From Labia minor (taxonomy: Eukaryota; Arthropoda; Insecta; Dermaptera; Spongiphoridae): a stretch of DNA of 64,000 bases. The notes beneath the pieces were generated by a model. That model ran no database searches. It was not told the DNA's origin and was given only the letters and a program-made list of their open reading frames with translations. The position numbers and the translations under genes were made by a program. The stretch spans positions 34,685,787 through 34,749,786 of the forward strand of contig OY720346.1 of NCBI GenBank assembly GCA_963082975.1, read 5' to 3'. Shown here in pieces: positions 1 through 11,515 of this stretch. The stretch's first letter is position 1, and each line of letters begins with the position of its first letter.

Positions 1-680
1 GCGGCATTTTTTATATTTAGTTATAGTTGTAAAAACCAACTCTTATTCATTTCATATTTATTTTATTTCTTTCTTGAATAATAAATGATTATTATGATTA
101 TTATAAGTTTACTATTTGATTTATATAAATTATGATTAACTATATGATTTCGAATATTATTCCTCGGTGTATATAAATGCATTTTAGTGTAAATTTTGAA
201 TTCTAATTCCAAGAATAGGATAATAATTTTATTTTATTGTATTCATTAAAATTCGTTGAATTCGTAAACGCATCTTTACGATTTTGTTCGGCAATTTTTC
301 CTAACTAAAATTTTTTGATATCAGTTTATAAATGTCATTTCTTTTGAAAAGTTTATATGATTACTTTGAAGTGATATACCAATATTTTTTTAAATCATCG
401 ATTTTTCTTTTGAAAAGCAGGGCCGGGGGAAAAAATATAAATATAAATTTTGAGAGCATTATACACGATTTTTCTAGTATGAAAACTAGAAGAGTAAATA
501 TTATATTAATATGTTTACGAGTGCAAAATTTACTCTGTGTATTAATTAATATTGATTAAATAACTTAATAATTTATTTATGTGTATTAATTTATAAAAAC
601 CACTATTTGATTGACTTATAATAAAAAGGGCGGCAAACTGGAGATCGCCCCGGGCGGCAAAAGTTCTAGGTACGCCACTG
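1..680. mobile_element. hAT-type non-autonomous element, one end
   Basis: The stretch ends at 680 with a GC-rich terminal motif (627-680). On the minus strand it begins CAGTGGCGTACCTAGAAC and continues into GCCGCC-type sequence. A CAGTGGCGTA start is typical of hAT terminal repeats. The window opens with gcggcatttt, which could lie just inside the opposite terminus, so the element probably starts a few bases outside the window. The interior is AT-rich with only a 75-codon chance ORF. An 8-bp target duplication (gtgttgat after 680) cannot be confirmed because the left flank is missing. Confidence 0.45.
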
Positions 681-1456
681 GTGTTGATGGCAGCTCTGAT
701 AAAAACATGAAATCATGATGATATGAGTTAAAAATATATTAATATTATTATAGTATTATAGTATTATTATTATTATATAGAGTTAAAATATTTTTAAAAA
801 ATTATATCAATAAAATCTAGTATGTATCTCCACAAATTTTCTCCTTCTTATTTAGTATTAAAATAGTTTTTTGTCAATATTTCTTGCAAGAAACAGTTTT
901 TTTTTCATTTCATCTTCTAGTAAATTTAAGCTCACATAAAATGTGAACACATTCTTTAAGGGTTAAAATTTATAAAACATTCTTACATATTGAAATCGAA
1001 CTCAAAATATGACCTTTGACAAATAACATCCCGCATTTTTCTATTGTTCAGTTTCTTGAAGGTCTTCCACCGCAAGACTATTAGATGACTGGGTATCGTG
1101 TTGAATCGATCCCTAGCACTTCTTGATTCTTGAATTAAAAAAAGTCAATCAGAAAGGGGCTTCCTCAATTCGGGTTGTTAATAGATTCCCCAATGCCGTC
1201 ATCTTTATGCCATGAAATCCATTCTAGGTGACATTGTCTCTTTTTCAGTTTCTTAAATGAAAGTTTTCTATTAACTCTGAATTTTCCAATAAACCCGCTT
1301 TCGACGAGGACCTCTAACAGACACACTCCCATTTGTGTTCTGTTCACTTCAACTCAAATGCCACTTATGAAGTTGGTTAGTTCTCAACTTCCTGTCTCTT
1401 ACCCTGCCGGTAGAATAGATAACTCTTTTATATAATTAGTCTTGAAACTTTAGATA
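681..1456. other. AT-rich spacer, nothing recognised
   Basis: Low-complexity AT-rich DNA. The only longer open frame (minus strand, about 60 codons near 1165-1347) resembles no family I know. Confidence 0.6.
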
Positions 1457-1783
1457 CTTTATGGCAGTGGTTCTTAAACTGTGGTCCGCGGACCCCTGGG
1501 GGTCCGCGAAGCCTTTACTGGGGGTCCGCGGTCCTCGGAAAAAAATCATCGTAAAAATATATACATATATAAATATTTAAAGTTCATTGTGTAACTATAT
1601 CCTCCTAGAGAATTACGGCTATAATTTAATACTATTAATAATACTATTTTATTTTATTAAATTGATAATTATGTCAATTAATTTTTTGTGAATAAATAAA
1701 CATATATAAAAAACTATATATAAAATTTGAATTTTCATCCATTCATTCATTTAAAATCATTTTTCGATTGTTCCTTTAAAATA

Positions 1784-1920
1784 ACCCCTCTTAGGGGCTC
1801 GGAAGGGGAGGCATATAAGGGAATTTTCTTTCACTTTGTTATTGGGGAAAACCAGGGGAGGGGACAGTCTTACCCGGAAAAACCCAAATTGTCAGCGTCC
1901 ACTCTGGGGTTTTAAACAGT
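1784..1920 (+). repeat. Family D repeat segment inside the hAT element
   Basis: This segment (ttaggggctcgga, ggggaggc, then aaacccaaattg and cagcgtccact) recurs in the same order at 25849-25935. In the hAT element it sits between the left terminus and the transposase. It could be a nested insertion that became part of the element or a piece of hAT DNA elsewhere; the sequence does not decide which. Confidence 0.6.
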
Positions 1921-1930
1921 TTTAAAGCAA

Positions 1931-2040
1931 ATGTTAATTATAAGTTCATTTCTCAACGAGTTGTATCTTTAAATTATTTTTATTAATGTTAATTATAAGT
2001 TCATTTCTCAACGAGTTGTATCTTTAAATTATTTTTATTA
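1931..2040 (+). repeat. Two exact 55-bp tandem units
   Basis: The unit beginning atgttaattataagttc occurs at 1931-1985 and again, base for base, at 1986-2040. It lies in the 5' non-coding part of the hAT element. Exact identity indicates a recent duplication. Confidence 0.9.
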
Positions 2041-2226
2041 ATTTAATTAATTATAATTAAATTATAGCTAATAATAGTTTATTATAGCTAATAATTTTTT
2101 TTAATTTTTAGTGTAATTTGCATGATCATTATTTTATAAAAACACTAAACACATTTTGCAATTTCCCAGAAAGGCTGTTTTTGAGAGTAAGTATAAGTTA
2201 GTTTTATGAATAAAAAATATTTATTT

Positions 2227-2316
2227 TAATAATATTTTAGAATCAAATTACGAAATTAATAATATTTTAGAATCAAATTACGAAATTAATAATATTTTAG
2301 AATCAAATTACGAAAT
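2227..2316 (+). repeat. Three exact 30-bp tandem units
   Basis: The unit starting taataatattttagaatc occurs three times in succession (2227-2256, 2257-2286, 2287-2316). It is followed at about 2338-2457 by looser repeats built on cattcatttaaaatgatatt. All lie upstream of the transposase start, where hAT subterminal repeats often bind transposase; that role is inference. Confidence 0.85.
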
Positions 2317-2545
2317 ATATTTATTATATAAATTAATATTCATTTAAAATGATATTAAATCATTTATTTAAAATGATTTAAAACATTTATTAAAATGATT
2401 TAAAACATTCATTTAAAATGATATTAAAACATTCATTTAAAATCATATTAAAACATAGCTAGTAAATAATAATTCGTTATATTTATATTATATTTATATT
2501 ATATTTATATTATTGTAGTTCAATGTTAATAAATTACTCCATAAA

Positions 2546-4405
2546 ATGGATCGTTGGCTACAAACTGGTTCAACACAGAAACGGAAAGAATCAGATGATG
2601 AGGCATCAACAGCAAACTCTACCAAGAAACGCAAAACTAGAAAATATTCGGATGATTATTTATCATTTGGATTTACTTATATTTGCAACAATGATGTGGA
2701 AAGACCAGTCTGCGTTCTATGTCAGGAAAGTTTATCCAATGAAAGTATGAAACCTGCTAATCTCAGACGTCATTTACAAACAAAGCACAGCGAGCATGTT
2801 AGTAAGTCTATCGAATTTTTTAAAATGAAAAAAGAAGAACTTAATTCAAGTCAGAAATTGATGGTAAAGACGGGATCTGGTGGTATGAGTAAGAAAGCAG
2901 TAATGGCATCATATGAAGTAGCTCTACTTATTGCTAAAGCAGGAAAGCCGCATAATATAGCAGAGCAATTAATTCTTCCTGCTACAAAAGTAATTACAAA
3001 TATAATGTTAGGAACTAAAGCAGCAAACGATATAAATTTGATTTCATTATCAAATGATACGGTTAAGAATAGGATTGAAGACATGTCATGTAATATAAAA
3101 GAAGAATTAATATCGAGAGTGCGCAAAAGTCACTATTACTCATTACAATTGGATGAAAGTACTGATGTCACTAATAATGCCAATTTGTTAGCTTTCATTA
3201 GATATGAGTTTGAAAATCAAATACAAGAAGATGTATTGTTTTGTGATTCACTACCTTCACGAACGACAGCTAATGACATATTTAACAGTTTGAATAATTT
3301 TATAACCGAAAATGAAATAGAGTGGCCAAAATGTGTTGGAATTTGCACTGATGGTGCTCGTGCAATGTCAGGTACAAGAACTGGATTGATTGCTCTTATT
3401 AAAAATGTTGCGCCTCAGGTTGTTTGGAATCATTGCTGCATTCACAGAGAATCATTAGCAGCCAAAAATATGTCACCAGATTTGAAAAGAACATTAGACG
3501 AAGTAGTTAAAATTGTCAATTTCATTAAGGCTCGTCCACTTAATTCCAGAGTTTTTAAAATTTTGTGTGAGGAAATGGGTAGTCAACATACACATTTATT
3601 ATTACATACAGATGTACGTTGGTTGTCCCGCGGGAAAGTACTCATTCGCCTTTTTGAGCTTCGAGATGAAATACGATTGTTTTTAATAGATGCGCATTTT
3701 GAACTGACCGAATGTTTCAATGATTTTATCTGGTTAGCTAAGGTGGCTTACTTGACTGATATTTTTACAAAATTGAACGAACTTAATTTGAGCCTGCAAG
3801 GTACTGTTGTAAATATATTTAAAGTTGAAGATAAAATAGAAGCAATGATTAAAAAAATCGACTTGTGGTCGAAACGCATCCAGAACGGTGTATATGAGTC
3901 TTTTCCAACTCTCAATGATTTCATAGAAAGCTCCAGTGAAAAATTGCTTAATCAAACGCGTCAATTATTTGTTGAACATTTAATTACTTTGAAAAGCAAC
4001 TTCAGGAAGTATTTTTCTACTCCTGATCCTTGCAATAACTGGATCAGAGATCCATTTAATATGGAAATTACAAATGCTAAACATTTATCTGCACCTGAAC
4101 AAGATATTCTCGTGGAATTATCATGTGATACAACTTATAAACTAAAATTTAACAAAACTGAATTGAGCAACTTTTGGTTACTTCTCAGGTCAGATTATCC
4201 TGCGCTTGCAAATAAAGCACTTCAACACTTGATTCCATTCTGCACAACATATTTATGCGAACAAGCTTTTTCGGTACTATTTTATATTAAGTCTAAATAT
4301 AGAAACAAATTAAATGTAGAGCCGGATCTTAGATTAAAAGTTTCCAATATTAAGCCAGATATTGAGATTCTTGTTTCAAGAAAACAACTGCATACATCTC
4401 ATTAA
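2546..4405 (+). CDS. hAT transposase with N-terminal BED zinc finger (ZBED5-like)
   Basis: A 619-residue intact reading frame. Residues about 35-85 form a BED-type finger: CVLCQE, then NLRRHLQTKH, giving the C-x2-C...H-x4-H pattern. A basic Lys/Arg stretch (residues 10-35) resembles a nuclear localisation signal. The RNase-H-like catalytic core shows LDESTDV (first Asp), GICTDGARAM (second Asp), then the hAT-typical WNHCCIHRE and DVRWLSRG. The C-terminus has the hATC dimerisation motif around CEQAFSVLFYIKSKYRNKL. Length fits ZBED5-like proteins. The product would cut and paste the surrounding element in the nucleus. No stop or frameshift interrupts the frame. The ATG at 2546 is the first in frame before the BED region. 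Some residues deviate from what I recall as consensus (FSVLFYIK rather than FSALTYIK), so activity is likely but unproven. Confidence 0.92.
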   Translation: MDRWLQTGSTQKRKESDDEASTANSTKKRKTRKYSDDYLSFGFTYICNNDVERPVCVLCQESLSNESMKPANLRRHLQTKHSEHVSKSIEFFKMKKEELNSSQKLMVKTGSGGMSKKAVMASYEVALLIAKAGKPHNIAEQLILPATKVITNIMLGTKAANDINLISLSNDTVKNRIEDMSCNIKEELISRVRKSHYYSLQLDESTDVTNNANLLAFIRYEFENQIQEDVLFCDSLPSRTTANDIFNSLNNFITENEIEWPKCVGICTDGARAMSGTRTGLIALIKNVAPQVVWNHCCIHRESLAAKNMSPDLKRTLDEVVKIVNFIKARPLNSRVFKILCEEMGSQHTHLLLHTDVRWLSRGKVLIRLFELRDEIRLFLIDAHFELTECFNDFIWLAKVAYLTDIFTKLNELNLSLQGTVVNIFKVEDKIEAMIKKIDLWSKRIQNGVYESFPTLNDFIESSSEKLLNQTRQLFVEHLITLKSNFRKYFSTPDPCNNWIRDPFNMEITNAKHLSAPEQDILVELSCDTTYKLKFNKTELSNFWLLLRSDYPALANKALQHLIPFCTTYLCEQAFSVLFYIKSKYRNKLNVEPDLRLKVSNIKPDIEILVSRKQLHTSH

Positions 4406-4440
4406 ATATGTAAGTTATATTTAATGAGATAGATGCAGTT
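4386..4440. terminator. 24-bp stem hairpin across the transposase stop codon
   Basis: Arms 4386-4409 and 4417-4440 are reverse complements with one mismatch and a 7-nt loop. The left arm encodes the last residues of the transposase and includes its TAA (4403-4405). A role in 3' end formation is inference. Confidence 0.7.
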
Positions 4441-5090
4441 ATTTTTTAAAATATTTCTTATTTAATATTTTCTGAAAAAAATTATAAAATATTTATATGA
4501 ATTTAATGTAAGTACCCATTATAATTTGTGAGATTTGTTGCTATGACAATGTTTGTATTTTCTTTCTTCAATATTATAATTTCTAATAAAATGTGTTCTA
4601 CAATATGCAAAAAAATCGTTATTCACCAATCACTGTTAGAAATATTCATCATATATCCTTGTCCTTATGAGATCGTAAGCCAGAAATTAATTAATAAAAT
4701 GACGTAAAGTACCTAAAGTTGTGATGGGGGTCCGTCAAAAAAAATTTTTTCAAGTGGGGGTCCGTGGAGTACATAAGTTTAAGAACCTATGCTTTATGGT
4801 ATTGACATGTAGATTTTAAATATTTTTACTCTTTAATTCCAATATTTGATGTTTTTATTAATTAATTTTTGCTTAAGTCTGTCCTTTTTCTGATTTTTTA
4901 CTCTTTATTACAAATTGAAATAAATAATTTTAAAAATACAACAAAATTTTATTTTATACTTTGCACGAGTTATTGAAAATTGTATTGAAAGGTGCTACGA
5001 AGATGTAAACAAGGAATAATACATTATCCATTTATTATGTTTTCAATATTATTGAAATAAAATTAAACTTAAAAAAATTACAAAATAAAT

Positions 5091-5737
5091 AAGTTGACCT
5101 CTGGCCAGGTCCGAACCGACCGACGGTTTGAAGTAAATTAATTTCCAGCTACAGAAACAATTTCAAATAATTTTAATATATCTATTAATGTAATAAAAAA
5201 CAGATATGGATACATAAATAATAAATATAAACATTTTTAATTTTATTTTATTTATATTATATATGTAAGACCAGGCTGTGACGCCATGAATGGCTGGATG
5301 TCGTCATATAATTTTAAATCAAGAAAAAACTAATAAATATGATTTTCTCGAGGATAAAACCAATACAAAGTGTATGATTCGTGGTGATATATAAAATATC
5401 TCCTCATGTGAAATTTGGTGTGAAAATAGCCCTTCCCTTCCTATCGTCGATCGCTAATACTACCACTTCCGGTTTCCGGATTTGCACCAAAAGTTGATCA
5501 ATTCATCCCACTGATGCATTAAGTAAATATACCAAATTTCATCAAAATCGGTTGAGCCGTTCAGGCTGTACACATTTATACGGACGGACAGACGGACAGA
5601 CGGACGGACGGACAGATATCATGCTAAAAATACTTTTTTCTGTTAAGAAAATGCATGTTTCATGGAGATATGTAAAAATCTCCACATGTGAAATTTGGTG
5701 TGAAAACAATACCTCCCTTACTATCGTCGGTCGCTAA
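5091..5737 (+). mobile_element. Family A Helentron-like element, copy A1 (long form)
   Basis: Starts aagttgacctctggccagg, with ACCGACCGACGG about 25 bp in, and ends ctatcgtcggtcgctaa, so the same motif is inverted at the other end. The order is: 5' module with a degraded TGACGTCA pair, first 3' module ending tatcgtcgatcgctaa, linker, a conserved motif containing ggttgagccgttcaggctg, an (ACGG)n-like microsatellite (5580-5616), and a second 3' module. There is no coding capacity. Subterminal inverted motifs plus an internal microsatellite fit Helentron-associated non-autonomous elements; the class assignment is inference. Confidence 0.75.
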
Positions 5738-6248
5738 AAAGCATCTAACTTTCTAATCAATTTAATAAGTTAAATTTCGTTTACAGATAACTCGGTCTAT
5801 TATCAATGTTAATAATTTTTGAAAATGTTTATTCAAATTGAAATTTTTAATTAATACAGTGAGAGTGATAAATATATAATATGCAAAAGTATGTATAATA
5901 ATAATAATAAAAAAAAATTATAAAAGATTTTTTAAAACAAAATACAATTTAATAAATATATTTAATGAAATTAAAAGTTTAAAAACAGCTAAATTTAATA
6001 ATAAAGAGTCTAAAGAATAAAATATTAGAAATAGAGGAAAGTGACCGTAACAATAATAGTAGAGGTCTATACATGGGAATCCAAAATATTAAAAAGGGTT
6101 ATCAGGCATAGTTAGACTTAATTAGAGATGATAATAATAATTTAAAAACAGACGGAGAAATATATGGAGAAACTATTGTATTTTGAAAAAAATATTAAAT
6201 TTGAATCTAGGTAATAGAGCAGAAACCTTAAATTTTGAATTTTGCATG

Positions 6249-6252
<4 letters not shown>

Positions 6253-6293
<41 letters not shown>
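6253..6293. repeat. (TA)n microsatellite
   Basis: About 20 uninterrupted TA units. Confidence 0.95.
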
Positions 6294-6295
<2 letters not shown>

Positions 6296-6837
6296 CGTTT
6301 TGCTTGTCTTACTAATCGCACTCCTTAAATGAATTTAATTATTATAAGCCAGTTTTATCAATTAATGTAAAATTACAAATTTCCAAATCGAGATTTTTGT
6401 GTGTAAATATAGAAATATCTACTGGACTTCTTTTTATGGTAACCCTTCAAAATATTGATCCCTATCTATTCTAATATAGCTGACTAAAAATAGCCCACCC
6501 ATACATACCTGAATGAAGTATTTTCAAACGTGAATGACCTTCGCATTCAGGGCGCACAATCCTTATAATTAGCAAAATAGGAATATAAATCTTCCGATCC
6601 ATTGACAACGGACATTAATTTACGTATTCTAAAAGTGGTATTTTATCGATTCCATTTCTCTCTCTCTTATCTCATATTCATTCACTTTTTACTTTGCCCT
6701 GAGTGAAATATAGTAATATGGGAATTATTTTTTAAAATATATCTTGTGTTTTTGAAAATTTTAATTTAAAATAATAATTTATTATCAGATAAATTTTTTT
6801 ATACTCAATTATATTTAAAAATTAATTTATCATTTTC

Positions 6838-6965
6838 TGATTGGCTGAACTCGAACGTTCTTAGCCGCATCAACTAAATTCCTCCAACATTCTGAATTGA
6901 CACGTTCCTCAAAGTCATGAACCACGCCACATATGCAGACTTGGTTTAACTCACTTTCGGGTCTT
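6838..6965 (-). pseudogene. Possible LINE C-terminal relic
   Basis: Less AT-rich than its surroundings. The minus strand reads a short frame with CWRNLVDAAKNVRVQPIRK, which resembles the last residues of jockey/RTE-like reverse transcriptase proteins (WR.LV.AAK). It is too short for a firm assignment. Confidence 0.3.
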
Positions 6966-9088
6966 AGACATTTTCATCTTAACATATCCCTTACTTTTCC
7001 TATAAAAAATAAATCATATTAAAAAAAATAAACATTACAAATCAAAAGTAAATACATAAAAACTAAAACAAATAATTTACTCTTTTTAATCTTATATATC
7101 TATATCTATATATATTTAGATATATAGATATATTTATGTCTTTGATTTGAAATTTAAAATGTTTGTATATCTTCACGTTTCATGTGAGCTGAAGGATCCA
7201 AATATAACTTTGAAATTGTTCTTGTAATAAGGCTATAGACTCAAAATTGGCTGGACTATAAAATTATATCACCAGATTCTTAAATTTATTTGAACAAAGA
7301 CTATAAATTTTATCAAAATCTATTCAAAAAAGCCCAAAAATTAATTTTTTTAAATGCATAACAAGCTCAATAAAGCTTTACGTCACCCGTTCCCAATCAT
7401 TTGTATGTATGTTTCGTGGGGAATTCTTATCTTCTAATATATCATGACAATATTATCTGGGCAAATTGGTAAGCATTAAATCATACAAAAATTATTTGCA
7501 AACTTTAGCAAAGCATATTGTCCCATAATTTCTTTATTAAAATTTTAATTATAATAGGGATTTCGGTTTGTTTATATCAACATGTTTATGTTTAGATTTA
7601 TAAATAAAATTTATTGGATGAATAAATTATTATTATTTCTTCAAAATATTTAAATTATAATACAAATAATCAATCAAATGAAAATTAAATATTAATATTA
7701 TAAAGAGTAAGAAAAAATTAAAAAAGTTGACTTTTACACATTGATAATTCATAATTATGAACATTAAATATACTGATAATTTACTGATAATATACTGATA
7801 ATTTAACTATATAAGATTGTTAATAAAATTTAATATGAAATTAGTATAAATACTAAAACATATTCATTGAAAAGTAGATAAGTTTACTATTTAAAAGTAT
7901 TACACTTTTGTACAGATAGTTACAAGATATGCAAAGATATCCATTTTTATATTGTCGCTGAAAGGGGTACAGTGGAATGGAGTCCCTTTTCTAATGGGAA
8001 AAGGACAGAAAGTGGTATGACAATGACATAATATAAAATAAATAAATTTTGATTTTCTGGAAAAGTTAAAACGACTTGTTTATAAATTTAAAAAAAAAAA
8101 TGAAAAGTTGATATACAATAATTTTATTAATTATATTAATTATTTAAATTTTAAATTTTTTGTTAATATTTTGAGTTATTATTTTTATTTTAATTTTTTT
8201 TTCTATCCATAAATGAATATTTGATATATGGGCACCATTTTTCATTACTTGCCGTAATATTTCTGCTCCAACATCTTGAATTTTTAGTTTTAGTTTTACT
8301 AACATTTGTAGAAGCTGATTCATTTAGAAACTCAAAAAAAAAAAAAAATTGTATCAGGCAATTCAAATAATCAGCTGCTCAAATAATAATTAGAATTGAA
8401 ATGGTTATAAAAAATTTTTCTTAATATAGTATGATTGGCATGTCCTTCTTGGTAGAATCAGGTAAGCTCTATAATTCGATCCACTTTTTGTATAAAAAAT
8501 GTGCTCATATTTGAATAAGGAACTTTCAGTAATGATTGTAGCATTTCCTTGGTCAAATTTAAACAAAGAATAATCCAAAATTGCAGACAAGCATTAAAAA
8601 TTTGAATCATATCATATAATCATATTCACTATCCAAATTTTGTTAATTCTTGATAAAAATCTATCCACAATAAAACAAATCAGCTTCTTCTAATTCTTTT
8701 GAATTCAATTTAAATGGTTCTAGTATTCTAATAGATACCTAATTACTGATCCAGGTAATTGGAACTTTATTCATTCATGTTCAAATACTTCTTAATATAC
8801 GATACGTATTTATGTTTTATTATTATATTAGATTAGATTTAAGCTTTACTGTTATTGTAGCTAGACATTAATTATGTAAATAGACGTTACTTGTCAGAAC
8901 TGATTTGCGAAATAATCTTCTCGTAGTTGTCGCAGAGTCTTACATAGAAAACCTGATGAGCCACCTCGCCTCCATATATGTGCTTTCATTACTGACATAT
9001 TATTAATCTTTGCACCTTAACCTAAACGAATAAACAGATTTTTTTTCATTTCCCCCCCCCCCTTCATTGAAATATTATAAACAAAAAA

Positions 9089-9868
9089 CTGGAGTGTCTC
9101 CACTCGACTATCTCGCAATTTGAATTGGATTAAATAACATATTTTATAATTAAGTTAAATTAAATTAATTATAAATTATAAATTAAAATTAATAAATAAT
9201 ATTGATTAAACCAGCGCGTATTTGGCTCTTTGATGATGGCGCGTAATTTGCAGTCGTGTTAAAAAATTAATTCCGGTACTTTCAGGGATACAATCAAGAT
9301 GAAATTCTATATATAGCAGTTTTATACAATTTTTAATCATATGGGAAAACTATCAAACATATATCTTTATTTTTACGGTCACTTTAGAGGAAATAAAATG
9401 AAAACTTTGTAGGTAATGACCCGCTTCCGGTTGAGCTACATTTCTCAAAAGTTGATAGAAAACTACCTATTTTGAATAATGCCCGTGTGCCAAATTTCAT
9501 TATTCTAGCTCAAACCGTTTTTGCGTAATCTTGTTTACACACACACACACACACACACAGAGAGAGAGAGACATGAAAATGTGGTAGGTAATGACCCTCT
9601 TCCGAAAAAGCTACATTTCACAAAAGTTGATAGAAAACTACGATTTTGGAATAATGCTCGTGTACCAAATTTCATTATTCTAGATATATAGATCAAACCG
9701 TTTTTGCGTAATCTTCTCTACACCCCCACCCCACCCTCACATATATATATATATAGATAGATAGATAGATACACAGACACACGCACAGACATTTTTCTCA
9801 ACCTTAGTGAGAGTGACTCAGGGACCTTAAAAACGTATAAAACATCAAAATCTCGACATCGAAAAAAA
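9089..9868 (+). mobile_element. Family B element, copy B1, with internal duplication
   Basis: Starts ctggagtgtctccactcgac and runs through attccggtactttcag, tttacggtcactttagagg, ccaaatttcattattctagc and caaaccgtttttgcgtaatc into a (CA)n microsatellite (9539-9560), then the tail ctcaaccttagtgagagtga. The roughly 150-bp module from the taggtaatgacc motif to the microsatellite occurs twice (about 9410-9560 and 9580-9760), so this copy is longer than B2 and B3. The overall plan parallels family A. Confidence 0.75.
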
Positions 9869-10424
9869 GATGGTGCATAGTATATAATATTGTAGTTAAG
9901 TTATCATTCGTTATGAGAAATGAATGAAAAAATTTATATTTTTTTTATTATAATAACTATTGTTTTACTAATAAAGGTTAACATATATATATATATATAT
10001 ATTTAAATCTATTAAATGATAAGAATTCATTGAATAATCTAAATATACCCGTAAGATAAGTAATCTGAATTGAATCGCTTAACACTTACTATCGTTTTTT
10101 TTCCTTTTCTACTTTTCAATCCAGTTAGTTTTTTTTTTTATTATTTTCTTTAAAAAAAAAACTGAAACTACACTTTGGACTAGGGTTTGAATGGCCCCGA
10201 TTGAGTTCAAGACTCCGTCCTCTCTGACCCAATTCACGATGGGAATTGAAAAATCGATTCGAAATTGGGGGATTATTTGCTTCACTCAATATTATACATA
10301 TATATACAATAGAGAAAGAAATGAGATAGAAAAAAAAAACTAACTACTTGGTGACGAATTTAACTTTGATTGGTTAATAATAATAATATTTTTAATAAGA
10401 AATTAATATGAAACTCTTTTTTTA

Positions 10425-10457
<33 letters not shown>

Positions 10458-11220
10458 CGTATTTAAATTATATAAAACAATACCTTCTCTTCCTATCGTC
10501 GGTCGGTAAAAAAAGCCTAAAACCTTAGCACATCTTTCCAAAATAAATTAGAAATAAATAATATTTTAGTTTACTTTAATTAATATTAATATTTTAACCA
10601 TAAGACTCTTAAAGAGTGTGCAAATGTTTAATTTAGTAGTATGTCTCTCCATATGTGAACCAAAAATTATCAAATCAATTTATTTGATTGATAGTAGTAA
10701 TTCCTCTATATGAATATTATTATTATTATTATACTAAATATGAATTTAAAAAAAATCATTTTAAATCGTTGATAAATTTATATTAAAAAATAAAGGTGTT
10801 TTCAAATTCTCTAAAGATCTATTTTGTTTTAATTGATATTTTTCTTTTATTAAAGAAATTCATCATTCGATTAGCAAATATAAAAAATGACTACAATAAT
10901 AATTCAAGTTTTGTTAGAAATTTTAATTATAAATATTATATTAATAAACTATTTTATGAAAAATAATAGGAAAAACAAAAATATAGATTATTATTATATT
11001 TATTTAATAATATATTATATTAAATTATTATATTTACTATATTTATATGATATTATATTATTATATTTATTATATTTATATATTCCCCATAATAATTATT
11101 TAATTACATTTAACGAATCAAAATTTATTAGTTTTTTTTAATAGTTTAAAATTGTAGGTATGTATGTTTTGTAAATGTTAAACCTAAACTAAAGTTCTCT
11201 AGTGGTCCATTTGAACCACT
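9869..11220. other. AT-rich spacer upstream of Ca-beta
   Basis: (TA)n runs at about 9984-10002 and 10431-10456, the solo family A end at 10475, and a long AT-only open frame near 10887-11141 whose composition (Ile/Leu/Tyr/Asn only) is that of random AT DNA. No gene recognised. Confidence 0.5.
10475..10509 (+). mobile_element. Solo family A 3' end
   Basis: Only the terminal 35 bp of family A (aaacaatacc...tatcgtcggtcggtaa) is present, next to a (TA)n tract. It is a remnant or a minimal 3' end. Confidence 0.65.
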
Positions 11221-11364
11221 CTTCCGCTCACTATATATAATTATGTACAAATGTGACACACACATTCACATTCAAGAAAGAAAGAGAGAGAGAGAGAGGG
11301 AGAAAGAGAGAGATAGAAACATGACCATCCATACAACATCCCATACATCTATTGGGAGACACAC

Positions 11365-11515
11365 GCACATTCATGGCGTCGCGTCGGTTGGGTTTTCAAT
11401 CGATACAGGCGCCTGCGCATTTTGCAACCCTCTCGTCGCCGTCCTCTCATTGCTCCATGAATTCATCGTTTTCGGCCAGTACAAAACCTTGTCTTCTCAG
11501 TGCGGGTGTGTCCAT
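11365..11515 (+). promoter_or_regulatory. GC/CpG-rich block upstream of Ca-beta: promoter or alternative 5' exon
   Basis: A sharp GC- and CpG-rich island in AT-rich DNA about 640 bp before the Ca-beta start codon. It follows (GA)n sequence. An ORF starting MASRRLGFQSIQ at 11373 stays open through the island to GCGGGT; gtgtcc at 11508 could serve as a weak phase-0 donor, the phase needed to join the exon at 35406. It may equally be 5' UTR or core promoter. No TATA box stands out against the AT background. Confidence 0.35.

Larger units (their letters stand above)
1465..4791 (+). mobile_element. Complete autonomous-looking hAT transposon (Buster/ZBED5-like)
   Basis: The left end starts CAGTGGTTCTTAAACT at 1465. 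The right end, read on the minus strand from 4791, starts CATAGGTTCTTAAACT, so 14 of 16 terminal bases match. Further inside, both ends share a GGGGTCCGCGG / GGGGGTCCG motif in inverted orientation. The element is flanked by a perfect 8-bp direct duplication, CTTTATGG, at 1457-1464 and 4792-4799, the hAT target-site length. It is 3327 bp and carries one long uninterrupted transposase ORF. Between the left terminus and the ORF lie tandem repeats and a segment shared with a repeat near 25.85 kb. An intact ORF, paired termini and an unblemished target duplication suggest a recent insertion. Confidence 0.9.
5738..9088. other. AT-rich spacer
   Basis: Apart from the listed (TA)n run and LINE-tail relic, I see only AT-rich DNA with poly-A/T tracts, a short palindromic ATATCTATA stretch near 7090-7135 and a poly-C run at 9053-9062. 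Confidence 0.5.

Noticed and set aside
8940-8990. CTGATGAG as possible ribozyme core
   Set aside because: No matching GAAA strand or stems nearby.
10887-11141. 84-codon ORF of Ile/Leu/Tyr/Asn
   Set aside because: Composition is that of random AT-rich DNA.
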